Below, one piece after another: positions 25,134 through 31,101 of a DNA stretch of 31,199 nt (within the stretch, counting starts at the first letter, position 1; each line of letters begins with the position of its first letter). This DNA comes from Thomasclavelia spiroformis. GTDB taxonomy: Bacteria > Bacillota_I > Bacilli_A > Erysipelotrichales > Coprobacillaceae. A program made the position numbers and the translations under genes. Location: contig JAGZCC010000023.1 in the NCBI GenBank assembly GCA_018369555.1, positions 1 through 31,199 of the forward strand. Reading direction: 5' to 3'. A model generated the notes under the pieces. The model did no database searches. It was given only the letters and a program-made list of their open reading frames with translations, and was not told where the DNA came from.

Positions 25134-25826
25134 ATGATAGTAATAATTGATGATGAATATAATTATGCAAAAATTTTAAAAAATGAGCTAAAGAAATTTT
25201 ATAAAAATGAAGAAATAGCAATATTATTAAAATTTGATGAAGAATACATCAACAATAATGATGTTGATGTTATTTTTCTTGATATTGAATTAGGTGATAA
25301 AAATGGAATTGACCTAGCAAGTGAGTATCGACGACGTGAAAATAATGAAGTAGAAATTATTTTTATTTCAGCACATGATAATTTTGAACATCATGCACAC
25401 GTAGCGTATCCTTTATATTTTATTAGAAAACATTATTTAAAAGAAGATTTAGCTACTTGTTTATTTTTGCTCGAAGAAAGGCGAAAAAGAAAAGAAATGC
25501 CGTTTATGCTTTCTGGAAAAGTGATACGATTAGTAGATGTTATTTATATTGAATCTATTAGAAATAATGTTTTTTACTATTTTAAAGACGATAGTGTAAT
25601 AAAGCGCAGAGCTAAAATATCAAACGTAGAAAGTGAATTGAAAAATTTTGATTTTGTAAGATGTCATCAGTCTTTCATTGTAAATATGGTTTATGTAAAA
25701 GAGTATTTTCCTTTTAAAAATATAATTTTAAAAAATAATAAAGAAATACCAGCTACACAAACATATCATGAAAAAATTCTTGATTCATTTAGAGATTATT
25801 TGAGTAAAAAATGGTCAAAAATGTAG
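25134..25826 (+). CDS. LytTR-family response regulator (AgrA-like), orphan within the element
   Basis: A 230-residue two-domain regulator. The receiver domain (about 1-120) has the acidic pair IIDDE (residues 4-8), the phosphoacceptor Asp in VDVIFLDIELGDKNG (about 46-60), the Ser of IFISAHD and the conserved Lys in FIRKHYLKEDL. The LytTR DNA-binding domain (about 130-225) has VIYIESIRNNVFYYF and FVRCHQSFIVNMVYVKEYF. Such regulators respond to a membrane histidine kinase in peptide quorum or bacteriocin systems. No kinase or peptide gene is in the window, so it is either an orphan or is served by a host kinase. It stands alone between the recombinase and the repressor region. RBS AAGGTGAT. Confidence 0.9.
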   Translation: MIVIIDDEYNYAKILKNELKKFYKNEEIAILLKFDEEYINNNDVDVIFLDIELGDKNGIDLASEYRRRENNEVEIIFISAHDNFEHHAHVAYPLYFIRKHYLKEDLATCLFLLEERRKRKEMPFMLSGKVIRLVDVIYIESIRNNVFYYFKDDSVIKRRAKISNVESELKNFDFVRCHQSFIVNMVYVKEYFPFKNIILKNNKEIPATQTYHEKILDSFRDYLSKKWSKM

Positions 25827-25831
25827 TTTAA

Positions 25832-25866
25832 AGTTATTCACATAATTATAAATAATGTGAATAACT
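25832..25866 (+). terminator. inverted repeat after the LytTR gene, probable terminator
   Basis: AGTTATTCACAT (25832-25843) is followed after 11 bases by its exact reverse complement ATGTGAATAACT (25855-25866). No clear T-run follows, so it may instead be a protein-binding site. Confidence 0.5.
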
Positions 25867-25925
25867 CATTATTTATCCCGAAAAAAGGCTTTTTGTCCCA
25901 AAATAATGAAAATTTTAGTAAGTAA

Positions 25926-25941
25926 TGCTAAAATTTTAGCA
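25926..25941. repeat. 16-base perfect palindrome before the 45-residue gene
   Basis: TGCTAAAATTTTAGCA, 30 bases before the start codon at 25972. It could be an operator. Confidence 0.5.
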
Positions 25942-25971
25942 TAGAAATTATTATTAAAAGGGGATAGAACA

Positions 25972-26109
25972 ATGAATGAGAAGATAGTGAAAACAGATAA
26001 AAATGAAAGTGACAAAATAATTGAATATATAGTTAAATATGTAAAAAAATTAAACAAAGATAAATTAGATAAATTATTGAGTTATTTAAATTATCTCATT
26101 ACAAACTAA
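25972..26109 (+). CDS. 45-residue charged small protein, unknown
   Basis: The frame opens MNEKIVKTDKNESDKIIEYI and is mostly Lys, Asp and Glu with a helical pattern (about 12-40). RBS AAAAGGGGAT is at a normal distance. It converges on the repressor gene and shares its terminator. I do not recognise it. Its place next to the repressor is one where small accessory regulators are often found. Confidence 0.55.
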   Translation: MNEKIVKTDKNESDKIIEYIVKYVKKLNKDKLDKLLSYLNYLITN

Positions 26110-26133
26110 AAGACGAGTTAATCCTCGTCTTTT
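26108..26133. terminator. bidirectional terminator between the small gene and the repressor gene
   Basis: AAAAGACGAG (26108-26117) pairs with CTCGTCTTTT (26124-26133), loop TTAATC; there is a T-run on the plus strand and an A-run on the other side. The stop of the repressor gene lies within it. Confidence 0.85.
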
Positions 26134-26492
26134 TTTATTGCAGAAAAAAATTCTATTATTACTTTTCTTTTATCTTCAGGTAGATTTACAAACACTCTTA
26201 CTAATTCTTTAGATTCATCGCTTAATTTATAAGTGCTTGCTAAATCATCGATAATTGTTTTTGGAAATTCGGAAATTGGATTTCCAATTCCTTCCATAAG
26301 CCAAAGATAATTAATACCACATTCTTTACAGAATAATTTAAATAATGGTTCTTTTTGTTGGGGGTTTTTAAGTCTTTCTAGTTCGATATTAGAAATAACA
26401 TCTAAATTTACACCTAATTTTTCCCCTAATTCTCTCCTTGATAGGCCTAGTTTTTTTCTCGCTTCTTTAAATCGCTCTCCTATAGTTGCCAC
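26118..26492 (-). CDS. CI-like phage repressor, XRE helix-turn-helix
   Basis: A 124-residue protein with an N-terminal XRE helix-turn-helix (FKEARKKLGLSRRELGEKLG then VISNIELERLKNP, residues about 8-45) and a short C-terminal part (about 80-120, DESKELVRVFVNLPEDKRKV). There is no S24 peptidase domain, so release by RecA-dependent self-cleavage is not expected. The start is GTG at 26492 with AAAGGAGG upstream. It faces the early genes across a divergent region with operator-like palindromes, the classic repressor position. Confidence 0.88.
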   Translation of the reverse strand: MATIGERFKEARKKLGLSRRELGEKLGVNLDVISNIELERLKNPQQKEPLFKLFCKECGINYLWLMEGIGNPISEFPKTIIDDLASTYKLSDESKELVRVFVNLPEDKRKVIIEFFSAIKKDED

Positions 26493-26501
26493 TTTTATCC
26501 T

Positions 26502-26606
26502 CCTTTCAATGAAATGTTAACACGTTTAGACTATGTTAGTCAACAATTTAATTTATTATTTTAATCTAATAAATATGTTGACAAACATAATTATAAATGA
26601 TAATAT
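26502..26606. promoter_or_regulatory. divergent promoter-operator region of the repressor and early genes
   Basis: Plus strand: TTGACA (26578-26583), 17-base spacer, TAATAT (26601-26606), a near-ideal early promoter. Its -35 lies inside the palindrome TATGTT-GACA-AACATA (26574-26589). A related site, TATGTTAGTCAACA (26532-26545), lies on the repressor side within the larger symmetry TTAGACTA-TGT-TAGTCAA. Minus strand: TTGACT with TAACAT 18 bases further on would drive the repressor gene. The two similar sites are likely repressor operators. Confidence 0.75.
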
Positions 26607-26637
26607 TGTGTTGTGAACAGAAAGCGAGGCGAGATAT

Positions 26638-26805
26638 ATGGTTGGACAACAAAGGGGCATGACATGGGATGAGTTAAAAAAAGAAACTGAAACATTAGAA
26701 TTTTTAATTCGTCGTATTGCTAATTTTAGTAGTGAAGATATAAAAACTATTAATATCTTTATTGCTGGAATGGAAATGCAAAAAGTATTAGATCAAAATA
26801 CATAA
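26638..26805 (+). CDS. first early gene, 55-residue protein, unknown
   Basis: The first gene after the early promoter, so probably expressed on induction. It opens MVGQQRGMTWDELKKETETL and is mostly helical, with Lys, Glu and Ile. The RBS is weak (GAGGCGAG). I do not recognise it. Position suggests a Cro-like or other early regulator, but no helix-turn-helix is evident. Confidence 0.6.
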   Translation: MVGQQRGMTWDELKKETETLEFLIRRIANFSSEDIKTINIFIAGMEMQKVLDQNT

Positions 26806-26825
26806 ACATAGAAAGGAGCAAGAAA

Positions 26826-27095
26826 ATGTATATTCATGAAGCGATAAAAGCAGCAGTAGAAAACGACGAAAGCATTACAAGACCAAACCATGATGGGAAG
26901 TATACTTTTAAAATTAAAGTAACAAGACTATACCCAGATTATTTTAAAATTGCGAGAGCAATAAAAGGAAACAAAGATTTAATAATCGAAAGATGGAAAC
27001 CAGATTATAGTGATTTAATTAGCGGAGAATGGATATTAACTGATAACGATTTAGAAGAAATAAAATTCCATTTAAAAAAGGAATGGTGGGAATAA
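26826..27095 (+). CDS. small protein resembling the Tad2 / DUF2829 family
   Basis: An 89-residue protein. The lead YIHEAIKAAVENDESITRP (residues 2-20) and the late RWKPDYSDLISGEWIL (about 57-72) match the layout of DUF2829 proteins: a short helix with EA-x-K-x-A, an I-x-R, and a C-terminal W-x-P-x-x-x-DL-x-x-x-x-W. The Tad2 branch of this family blocks the Thoeris defence by binding its signal molecule. The match is by pattern and the middle is not clearly alike. RBS GAAAGGAG. A hairpin TAGATG/CATCTA (27103-27120) lies just after the stop. It is in the early operon, where anti-defence genes often sit. Confidence 0.5.
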   Translation: MYIHEAIKAAVENDESITRPNHDGKYTFKIKVTRLYPDYFKIARAIKGNKDLIIERWKPDYSDLISGEWILTDNDLEEIKFHLKKEWWE

Positions 27096-27187
27096 AAAAA
27101 GCTAGATGCTACAACATCTAACTTTCTCAAGATTATTGATTATTTTCAGTCGATATAAATCATATGCTTTTGTAAGGAGGAAAGAAA

Positions 27188-27352
27188 ATGCAGGATAGAC
27201 AAGTTAAAACTTTTGAATACGAAAAAGTTACCGTTCGTTTACACTACGGTAATTTACCTACAAAAAAAGATCTTGAAGAAGCCTGTATTAATTTCTTTAA
27301 AAAAATACAGGAGCAGGAACAAAAGGAGAAAATCAAAAGTGAAAAAGATTAA
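27188..27352 (+). CDS. 54-residue early phage protein, unknown
   Basis: The frame opens MQDRQVKTFEYEKVTVRLHY and continues with LPTKKDLEEACINFFKKI and a Lys/Glu-rich tail. It resembles the very short proteins with a beta-strand lead (F-x-Y-x-x-x-x-V-R) and a helix F-x-K-K found in many Firmicute phage early operons, whose function is unknown. RBS AAGGAGG. Its 3' end overlaps the next gene by 14 bases. Confidence 0.65.
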   Translation: MQDRQVKTFEYEKVTVRLHYGNLPTKKDLEEACINFFKKIQEQEQKEKIKSEKD

Positions 27353-27557
27353 AAAAGAAGCTGTTTTATTAATGTTTAATTTAACGACATTATTATTGCT
27401 TACTGTAGCTGTTCTTGATACACAGAGAAACAGAAATCTATATATAGAAGAAAGCAGAAAAAACGCACTATTAACAATTGAAATAAATGATAGAAATAAT
27501 ATTATCGAAGATCTACAAAACAAGTTAAAAAAATTTGAAGGAAGTAATACACGCTAA
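27339..27557 (+). CDS. small single-pass membrane protein with a coiled tail
   Basis: A 72-residue frame starting at the GTG at 27339, with GGAG upstream. The lead is KKIKKEA, then one membrane helix (about residues 9-27, LLMFNLTTLLLLTVAVL), then a charged helix with Asn, Glu and Lys (about 30-72). A longer frame from 27213 runs inside the previous gene and is not likely. The layout fits a holin-like or spanin-like protein, but the early location argues against lysis. Unknown. Confidence 0.6.
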   Translation: MKKIKKEAVLLMFNLTTLLLLTVAVLDTQRNRNLYIEESRKNALLTIEINDRNNIIEDLQNKLKKFEGSNTR

Positions 27558-27575
27558 AATATAGAGGAAAATGAA

Positions 27576-28277
27576 ATGAATAATTTACAAATCATAGAAC
27601 ATAAAAACGAAAGAGTATTGACTACTCAACAATTAGCGGAGGTTTATGAAACATCTACTGATAATATCAAAAATAACTTTAATAGAAATAAAGATAGATT
27701 TATCGAAGGCAGAGACTATTATTTGCTGAAAGGTAATGATTTAAAAAAATTTAAAAACTTTGTTAATAATTCTAACTACGTAACTGATAGTTACCTAGTC
27801 GATCCTAGAACTCCAAGTCTTTATCTGTGGACTGAAAGAGGAGCTAACAGACATTCAAAGATCCTCGACACTGATAAAGCGTGGCAACAGTTCGATTTGT
27901 TAGAAGAAACATATTTTAAAGTTAAAAAAATGAAGCCTATGGAAATTTTGAAGCTTCAAAATGAAGCGCTATTTGAACTTGATGAAAGGGTTGAACACCT
28001 TGAAAACAATATGACTATTAACACCTCACAGCAATATCATTTAGAAAAGATGGTTAAAAATAAAGTTGTTAAAATGTTGGGTGGTAAAAATTCTAGCGCT
28101 TATCTTAAGTGCTCTAAAAAAGTATTTTCTCAACTATGGAGAGATTATAAAGATTATTTTAAGATCCCTTCATATAGAGACACTTTAAAAGCTAAATATA
28201 AGGAAGCGGAAAATTACATCTTAAACTGGCAACCGGAATATAATTTAATGATTGAAATTTGTAATTATAGGGACTAA
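27576..28277 (+). CDS. ORF6N/ORF6C-domain antirepressor
   Basis: A 233-residue phage antirepressor. The ORF6N domain (about 1-95) opens IEHKNERVLTTQQLAEVYE and continues to DYYLLKGNDLKKF and SLYLWTERGANRHSKIL. A coiled linker (about 115-140) follows, then a C-terminal ORF6C-like domain (about 145-230) with CSKKVFSQLWRDYKDYFKIP. Such proteins bind or displace repressors or bind DNA when the phage leaves lysogeny. RBS GAGGAAA. It stands in the early operon after the repressor switch. Confidence 0.85.
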   Translation: MNNLQIIEHKNERVLTTQQLAEVYETSTDNIKNNFNRNKDRFIEGRDYYLLKGNDLKKFKNFVNNSNYVTDSYLVDPRTPSLYLWTERGANRHSKILDTDKAWQQFDLLEETYFKVKKMKPMEILKLQNEALFELDERVEHLENNMTINTSQQYHLEKMVKNKVVKMLGGKNSSAYLKCSKKVFSQLWRDYKDYFKIPSYRDTLKAKYKEAENYILNWQPEYNLMIEICNYRD

Positions 28278-28302
28278 TAGCTAGAGAAAGGAAGTGAAAA
28301 GA

Positions 28303-28485
28303 ATGAGTAAATATGAACTATTAAAGCATGGTGAAAATAGAGTTGTTGAAGGCTTAGAGGACGACAGGGAAGAAATCCTTGAAATATCTAAATTAATGTA
28401 TGAAAAAATAAAACATTTTGGAAAAAAAGATCGAGAAGCAATATTAGATATTATGAAAGCGTTATCTAATGTTAGTGGCGCATAA
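28303..28485 (+). CDS. 60-residue helical small protein, unknown
   Basis: The frame opens MSKYELLKHGENRVVEGLED and is mostly helical and charged, with EKIKHFGKKDREAILDIMKAL in its second half. I choose the ATG at 28303, since AAAGGA is placed for it and the GTG at 28294 directly abuts this RBS. It ends at a hairpin with the opposed gene at 28543-28755. Unknown. Confidence 0.6.
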   Translation: MSKYELLKHGENRVVEGLEDDREEILEISKLMYEKIKHFGKKDREAILDIMKALSNVSGA

Positions 28486-28487
28486 AA

Positions 28488-28534
28488 AAAGCGCTCTTAA
28501 TAGTAGACTGGTACTCTACTAATAAAAGCGCTTT
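28488..28534. terminator. two nested perfect stems between convergent genes
   Basis: The outer stem is AAAGCGCT (28488-28495) with AGCGCTTT (28527-28534). The inner stem is TAGTAGA (28501-28507) with TCTACTA (28515-28521), loop CTGGTAC. A long T-run follows the stem on the minus strand, so it mainly ends transcription of the minus-strand gene. Confidence 0.8.
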
Positions 28535-28542
28535 ATGAAAAG

Positions 28543-28755
28543 TTATATAGTTTCAATATAACAAATTTTATCAGTGAATATGTATGAGATTTTAGAAGTC
28601 ATTTCAGCTACGACCTCGTAGTAAGGATACGTTTTATAAGTAGCTAAAATATATTCTAAAATATCTTCATCATTTTCAAATTCTTCACCGTTTATAGATG
28701 AGTGGATAGAAATAGGATAACATTCACCATTTGATAAAAATAATTTTACTGACAT
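28543..28755 (-). CDS. 70-residue protein, unknown, opposed to the early operon
   Basis: The frame opens MSVKLFLSNGECYPISIHSS and goes on with a Glu/Asp-rich helix (EEFENDEDILEYILATY) and a beta-type end. A strong RBS GGGAGGTG and an extended -10 TGCTATAAT on the minus strand (28788-28780) show its own promoter. Being the only early-region gene on the minus strand besides the repressor and the recombinase, it may be expressed in the lysogen. I do not recognise it. Confidence 0.65.
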   Translation of the reverse strand: MSVKLFLSNGECYPISIHSSINGEEFENDEDILEYILATYKTYPYYEVVAEMTSKISYIFTDKICYIETI

Positions 28756-28843
28756 TTGTTACACCTCCCTTCACGGAAGATTATAGCAAATTAACGGGGT
28801 ATTTAAATAAATATTAATTTTATAAAGCAAGAAAGGAGCAAAT

Positions 28844-29686
28844 ATGAGCAGAATCAAAAAAAACAGTTATATAACTATAATGTCATTTATGGTAAATGAT
28901 CTCAATTTAAAAGGTAACGCATTATTGATATATGCTATAATTTACGGATTCTCACAGGCAGAAAATCAAGCTTACACAGGAAGTCGGCAGTATTTAGCGG
29001 ATTGGACAAATTCATCTAAACAGGGAATTGACAAAGTGTTAAAACAGCTTATTGCTAATGGACTGATAGAGAAAAGTGAAAAAGAAGTTAATGGGATAAA
29101 GTTTTGTGAATATAAGGCTACATATGACACTACCCAACAAAATTGTCTAGTAGACAACAAAGTTAACAGGGGTAGCCAACAAAGTTGTCTAGTAGACAAC
29201 AAAGTTAACAGGGGTGGCCAACAAAGTTGTCTGGGGGTAGCCAACAAAGTTGTCTGGGGTAGCCAACTGAGTTGTCCTAATAATATAGATAATACTATAG
29301 AAGATAATATAGATATAGATATAGATAAATCAACAAGCGAAGCTTGTCGAGATTTAAACTTAAATATTATTACTTCTAGATTATATGTTGAAAAATTATT
29401 TAACGAAATAGATTTGATGAATATTGATGAATATAACAACTATATAGAAAATCTTTTGCTGGAATACGCGCCACAAACAATCGCTTCTAATGTTTTATAT
29501 GTTTTTAAGTACATGAATGAAAACAATATAAATAATAGATTAGAATTTTTTAAAGCAGCTTTAAATAAAAATCTAAAAAAGATAACTGTTAAAACAGAAG
29601 ATAGCAACAATGATGAAGCTATTGAGGCTATTGTTAATGATGTTGATAAAGATAAGTTAAATGAATTCCTAAAACAATTTGAGTGA
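28844..29686 (+). CDS. phage replication initiator with an internal iteron-encoded repeat
   Basis: A 280-residue protein with an N-terminal winged helix-turn-helix (about 1-90: NDLNLKGNALLIYAIIYGF, YLADWTNSSKQGIDKVLKQL and GLIEK), the lead of phage replisome-organiser proteins. A 14-residue repeat rich in Gln, Ser, Asn and Val follows (about 97-145: QQNCLVDNKVNRGS and copies). A low-complexity stretch of Asn/Asp/Ile (about 146-165) comes next, then a helical C-terminal part (about 175-280). The repeat is encoded by DNA direct repeats that are probably the replication origin. RBS GAAAGGAG. It is followed 4 bases after its stop by the tyrosine recombinase gene. Confidence 0.82.
   Translation: MSRIKKNSYITIMSFMVNDLNLKGNALLIYAIIYGFSQAENQAYTGSRQYLADWTNSSKQGIDKVLKQLIANGLIEKSEKEVNGIKFCEYKATYDTTQQNCLVDNKVNRGSQQSCLVDNKVNRGGQQSCLGVANKVVWGSQLSCPNNIDNTIEDNIDIDIDKSTSEACRDLNLNIITSRLYVEKLFNEIDLMNIDEYNNYIENLLLEYAPQTIASNVLYVFKYMNENNINNRLEFFKAALNKNLKKITVKTEDSNNDEAIEAIVNDVDKDKLNEFLKQFE
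29134..29277 (+). repeat. iterons within the replication gene, probable origin
   Basis: Five copies of CCAACAAAGTTGTC, with small changes, start at 29134, 29176, 29218, 29241 and 29263 (steps of 42, 42, 23 and 22 bases). Each copy is itself almost a palindrome (ACAAC/GTTGT), and further ACAACAAAGTT copies lie in the two long units. GC content rises here within an AT-rich gene, and an AT-rich stretch (29278-29325) with repeated GATATA follows, as an unwinding region would. Confidence 0.8.
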
Positions 29687-29690
29687 TTAT

Positions 29691-30569
29691 ATGAAAAAGA
29701 GTGAGATTAAAAATAAAATAAATGAATATTTACTCGAAGAAAAATTAGACGAAAAGTCTAAGAACACGTTAAAGCACTACGAACATGTAATAAACATGTT
29801 TGTAGATTCGCTTGAAAATGAAGAAGTTACTAAAACTGATTTAATGAAATTTAAAAGCAGCTTGTTAGAGAAGTATAAGCCTAAGACTATAAGCAATTAC
29901 ATAGTAATTGTTAATAAATTTATAAAATATGTCGAAATGACAGCTAACGAAGACGACTTCGACTTCGAGAGGCTTAAAAAATTCTATTCTAAGCGCGTTT
30001 TGAAGAATATTAAGATACAGCAGACCGCCTCGCTAGAAGAGCTGTTAGAAGCCGAGGATTTAAAGCGTATGCTGCGAATGGCTAAGAAGAAAGACTATGA
30101 GATGTATTTAATTATGAGAATATTCAGTTTCACAGGTATTAGAGCGGAGGAGATAAAGGCTTTTACGGTCGAAAATCTGGAAACTAATTATATTCAAGTT
30201 TCTAATAAAGGGAAGATTAGAAACATCATATTGAGAAATGATTTAAAAAAGGAATTAAAAGAATACTGCAAACAGATGAATATTAATGAAGGTTATGTAT
30301 TTAGAGGTAAAAAAGAGGGCACTATGCTGCATCATACAACTATTTACAAGAGATTAAAAAAAATCGCTGGAATGTGTCGGGGTATCAAAATTGATAAAGT
30401 GCACCCGCATAGTTTCCGGCATCTGTTCGCAGTTAAATATATCGAAGACGGAGGATCGTTAAGCGAGCTAGCAGACATACTAGGGCATAGCTCTATAAAT
30501 ACAACAATGATTTATACAAGAACGACCGACAAAATGAAAAAGAAAAGACTAGAAAAAATGAAATATTAA
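29691..30569 (+). CDS. tyrosine recombinase (XerC/D-like) inside the early operon
   Basis: A 292-residue tyrosine recombinase. It has a SAM-like N-terminal core-binding domain (about 1-95, with LKPKT-type YKPKTISNYIVIVNKFI) and a catalytic domain (about 110-292) with Arg in FTGIRAEEIK, Lys in SNKGKIR, His-x-x-Arg in HPHSFRHLFA, His in LGHSSINTTM and the Tyr in IYTR. I start at the ATG at 29691, since GAGTGA is just upstream; a TTG at 29679 would add four residues within the previous gene. In this place a tyrosine recombinase may resolve replication multimers, since the element already has a serine integrase at its end. It uses GAC and CTC codons more than its neighbours. Confidence 0.88.
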   Translation: MKKSEIKNKINEYLLEEKLDEKSKNTLKHYEHVINMFVDSLENEEVTKTDLMKFKSSLLEKYKPKTISNYIVIVNKFIKYVEMTANEDDFDFERLKKFYSKRVLKNIKIQQTASLEELLEAEDLKRMLRMAKKKDYEMYLIMRIFSFTGIRAEEIKAFTVENLETNYIQVSNKGKIRNIILRNDLKKELKEYCKQMNINEGYVFRGKKEGTMLHHTTIYKRLKKIAGMCRGIKIDKVHPHSFRHLFAVKYIEDGGSLSELADILGHSSINTTMIYTRTTDKMKKKRLEKMKY

Positions 30570-30580
30570 GAGGTGAATAA

Positions 30581-30733
30581 ATGAGAGAAGAATGGAAAAA
30601 GGAACTAATGATTAAGTATTTTATAGCTACTTATAATCTTAGCTATTATGAAGCTGAAAAGTTTATAGAAGATAATTTTGGTGGCGAGATAACGTTAGAT
30701 GAAGAAAAAATAAAAGGGAAAATATTATTTTAG
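30581..30733 (+). CDS. 50-residue small protein, unknown
   Basis: The frame opens MREEWKKELMIKYFIATYNL and has the phrase SYYEAEKFIEDNFGG, with a helical pattern. RBS AGGTG. It starts 11 bases after the recombinase stop. Unknown. Confidence 0.6.
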   Translation: MREEWKKELMIKYFIATYNLSYYEAEKFIEDNFGGEITLDEEKIKGKILF

Positions 30734-30745
30734 GAGGTAGATGAA

Positions 30746-30892
30746 ATGAGGGTACATAACTTAAAAATAAAACCACAGTATTTTAAAGATGTTGTAGCAG
30801 AAGTTAAAAAATTTGAAGTTAGATTCAATGATAGAAATATTATCAAACATATAAGACAGACAAAATTATATGAAGGAGCTAACAAACAATGA
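30746..30892 (+). CDS. truncated DUF3850 / ASCH-like protein
   Basis: A 48-residue frame. The first 28 residues (VHNLKIKPQYFKDVVAEV then KKFEVRFNDRN) match the opening of DUF3850 phage proteins: H-x-L-K-I-x-P-x-F and F-E-x-R-x-N-D-R. The expected continuation (VGDILLLREY-type) is not there; the rest is IIKHIRQTKLYEGANKQ and a stop. The family is normally about 75-100 residues with an ASCH fold and possible RNA or nucleotide binding. The stop overlaps the start of the next gene (ATGA), so either this short form is translated and coupled or it is a deletion remnant. Confidence 0.65.
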   Translation: MRVHNLKIKPQYFKDVVAEVKKFEVRFNDRNIIKHIRQTKLYEGANKQ

Positions 30893-31095
30893 AAATAACA
30901 TATGATGAATTTAATAAATTACAAGAACAGCAAAGAGTAAGAGATTATGCACATGATATATATCATGAACTAATTTGTTTAGAGCAACTTGTTAAAAGAA
31001 AAGATAAAAAACAAATAAGAGATATGATATCTTTCATTGGCTCTATATGGAATGAGTCAGTTGAAAATATTGAAGAGATGATTAAAGGAGATTAG
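30889..31095 (+). CDS. 68-residue helical protein, unknown
   Basis: The frame opens MKITYDEFNKLQEQQRVRDY and is helical throughout, with many Glu, Lys and Asp residues and the phrase LVKRKDKKQIRDMISFIGSI. RBS GAAGGAG lies inside the preceding gene. Its start overlaps the stop of the DUF3850-like frame. Unknown. Confidence 0.65.
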   Translation: MKITYDEFNKLQEQQRVRDYAHDIYHELICLEQLVKRKDKKQIRDMISFIGSIWNESVENIEEMIKGD

Positions 31096-31101
31096 TAAAC
31101 A

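Noticed and set aside
27213..27338. Longer start of the membrane-helix small protein
   Set aside because: The added 42 residues run through the preceding 54-residue gene in another frame, with no RBS; the GTG at 27339 has one.
29134..29277. Direct repeats as a CRISPR array
   Set aside because: Units are only 14-42 bases, steps are unequal, there are no unique spacers, and the repeats are in frame within a gene.
28972..29439. 155-codon minus-strand frame across the iterons
   Set aside because: The frame is open because of the repeats on the other strand; the plus-strand replication protein has a domain match, an RBS and a coupled downstream gene.
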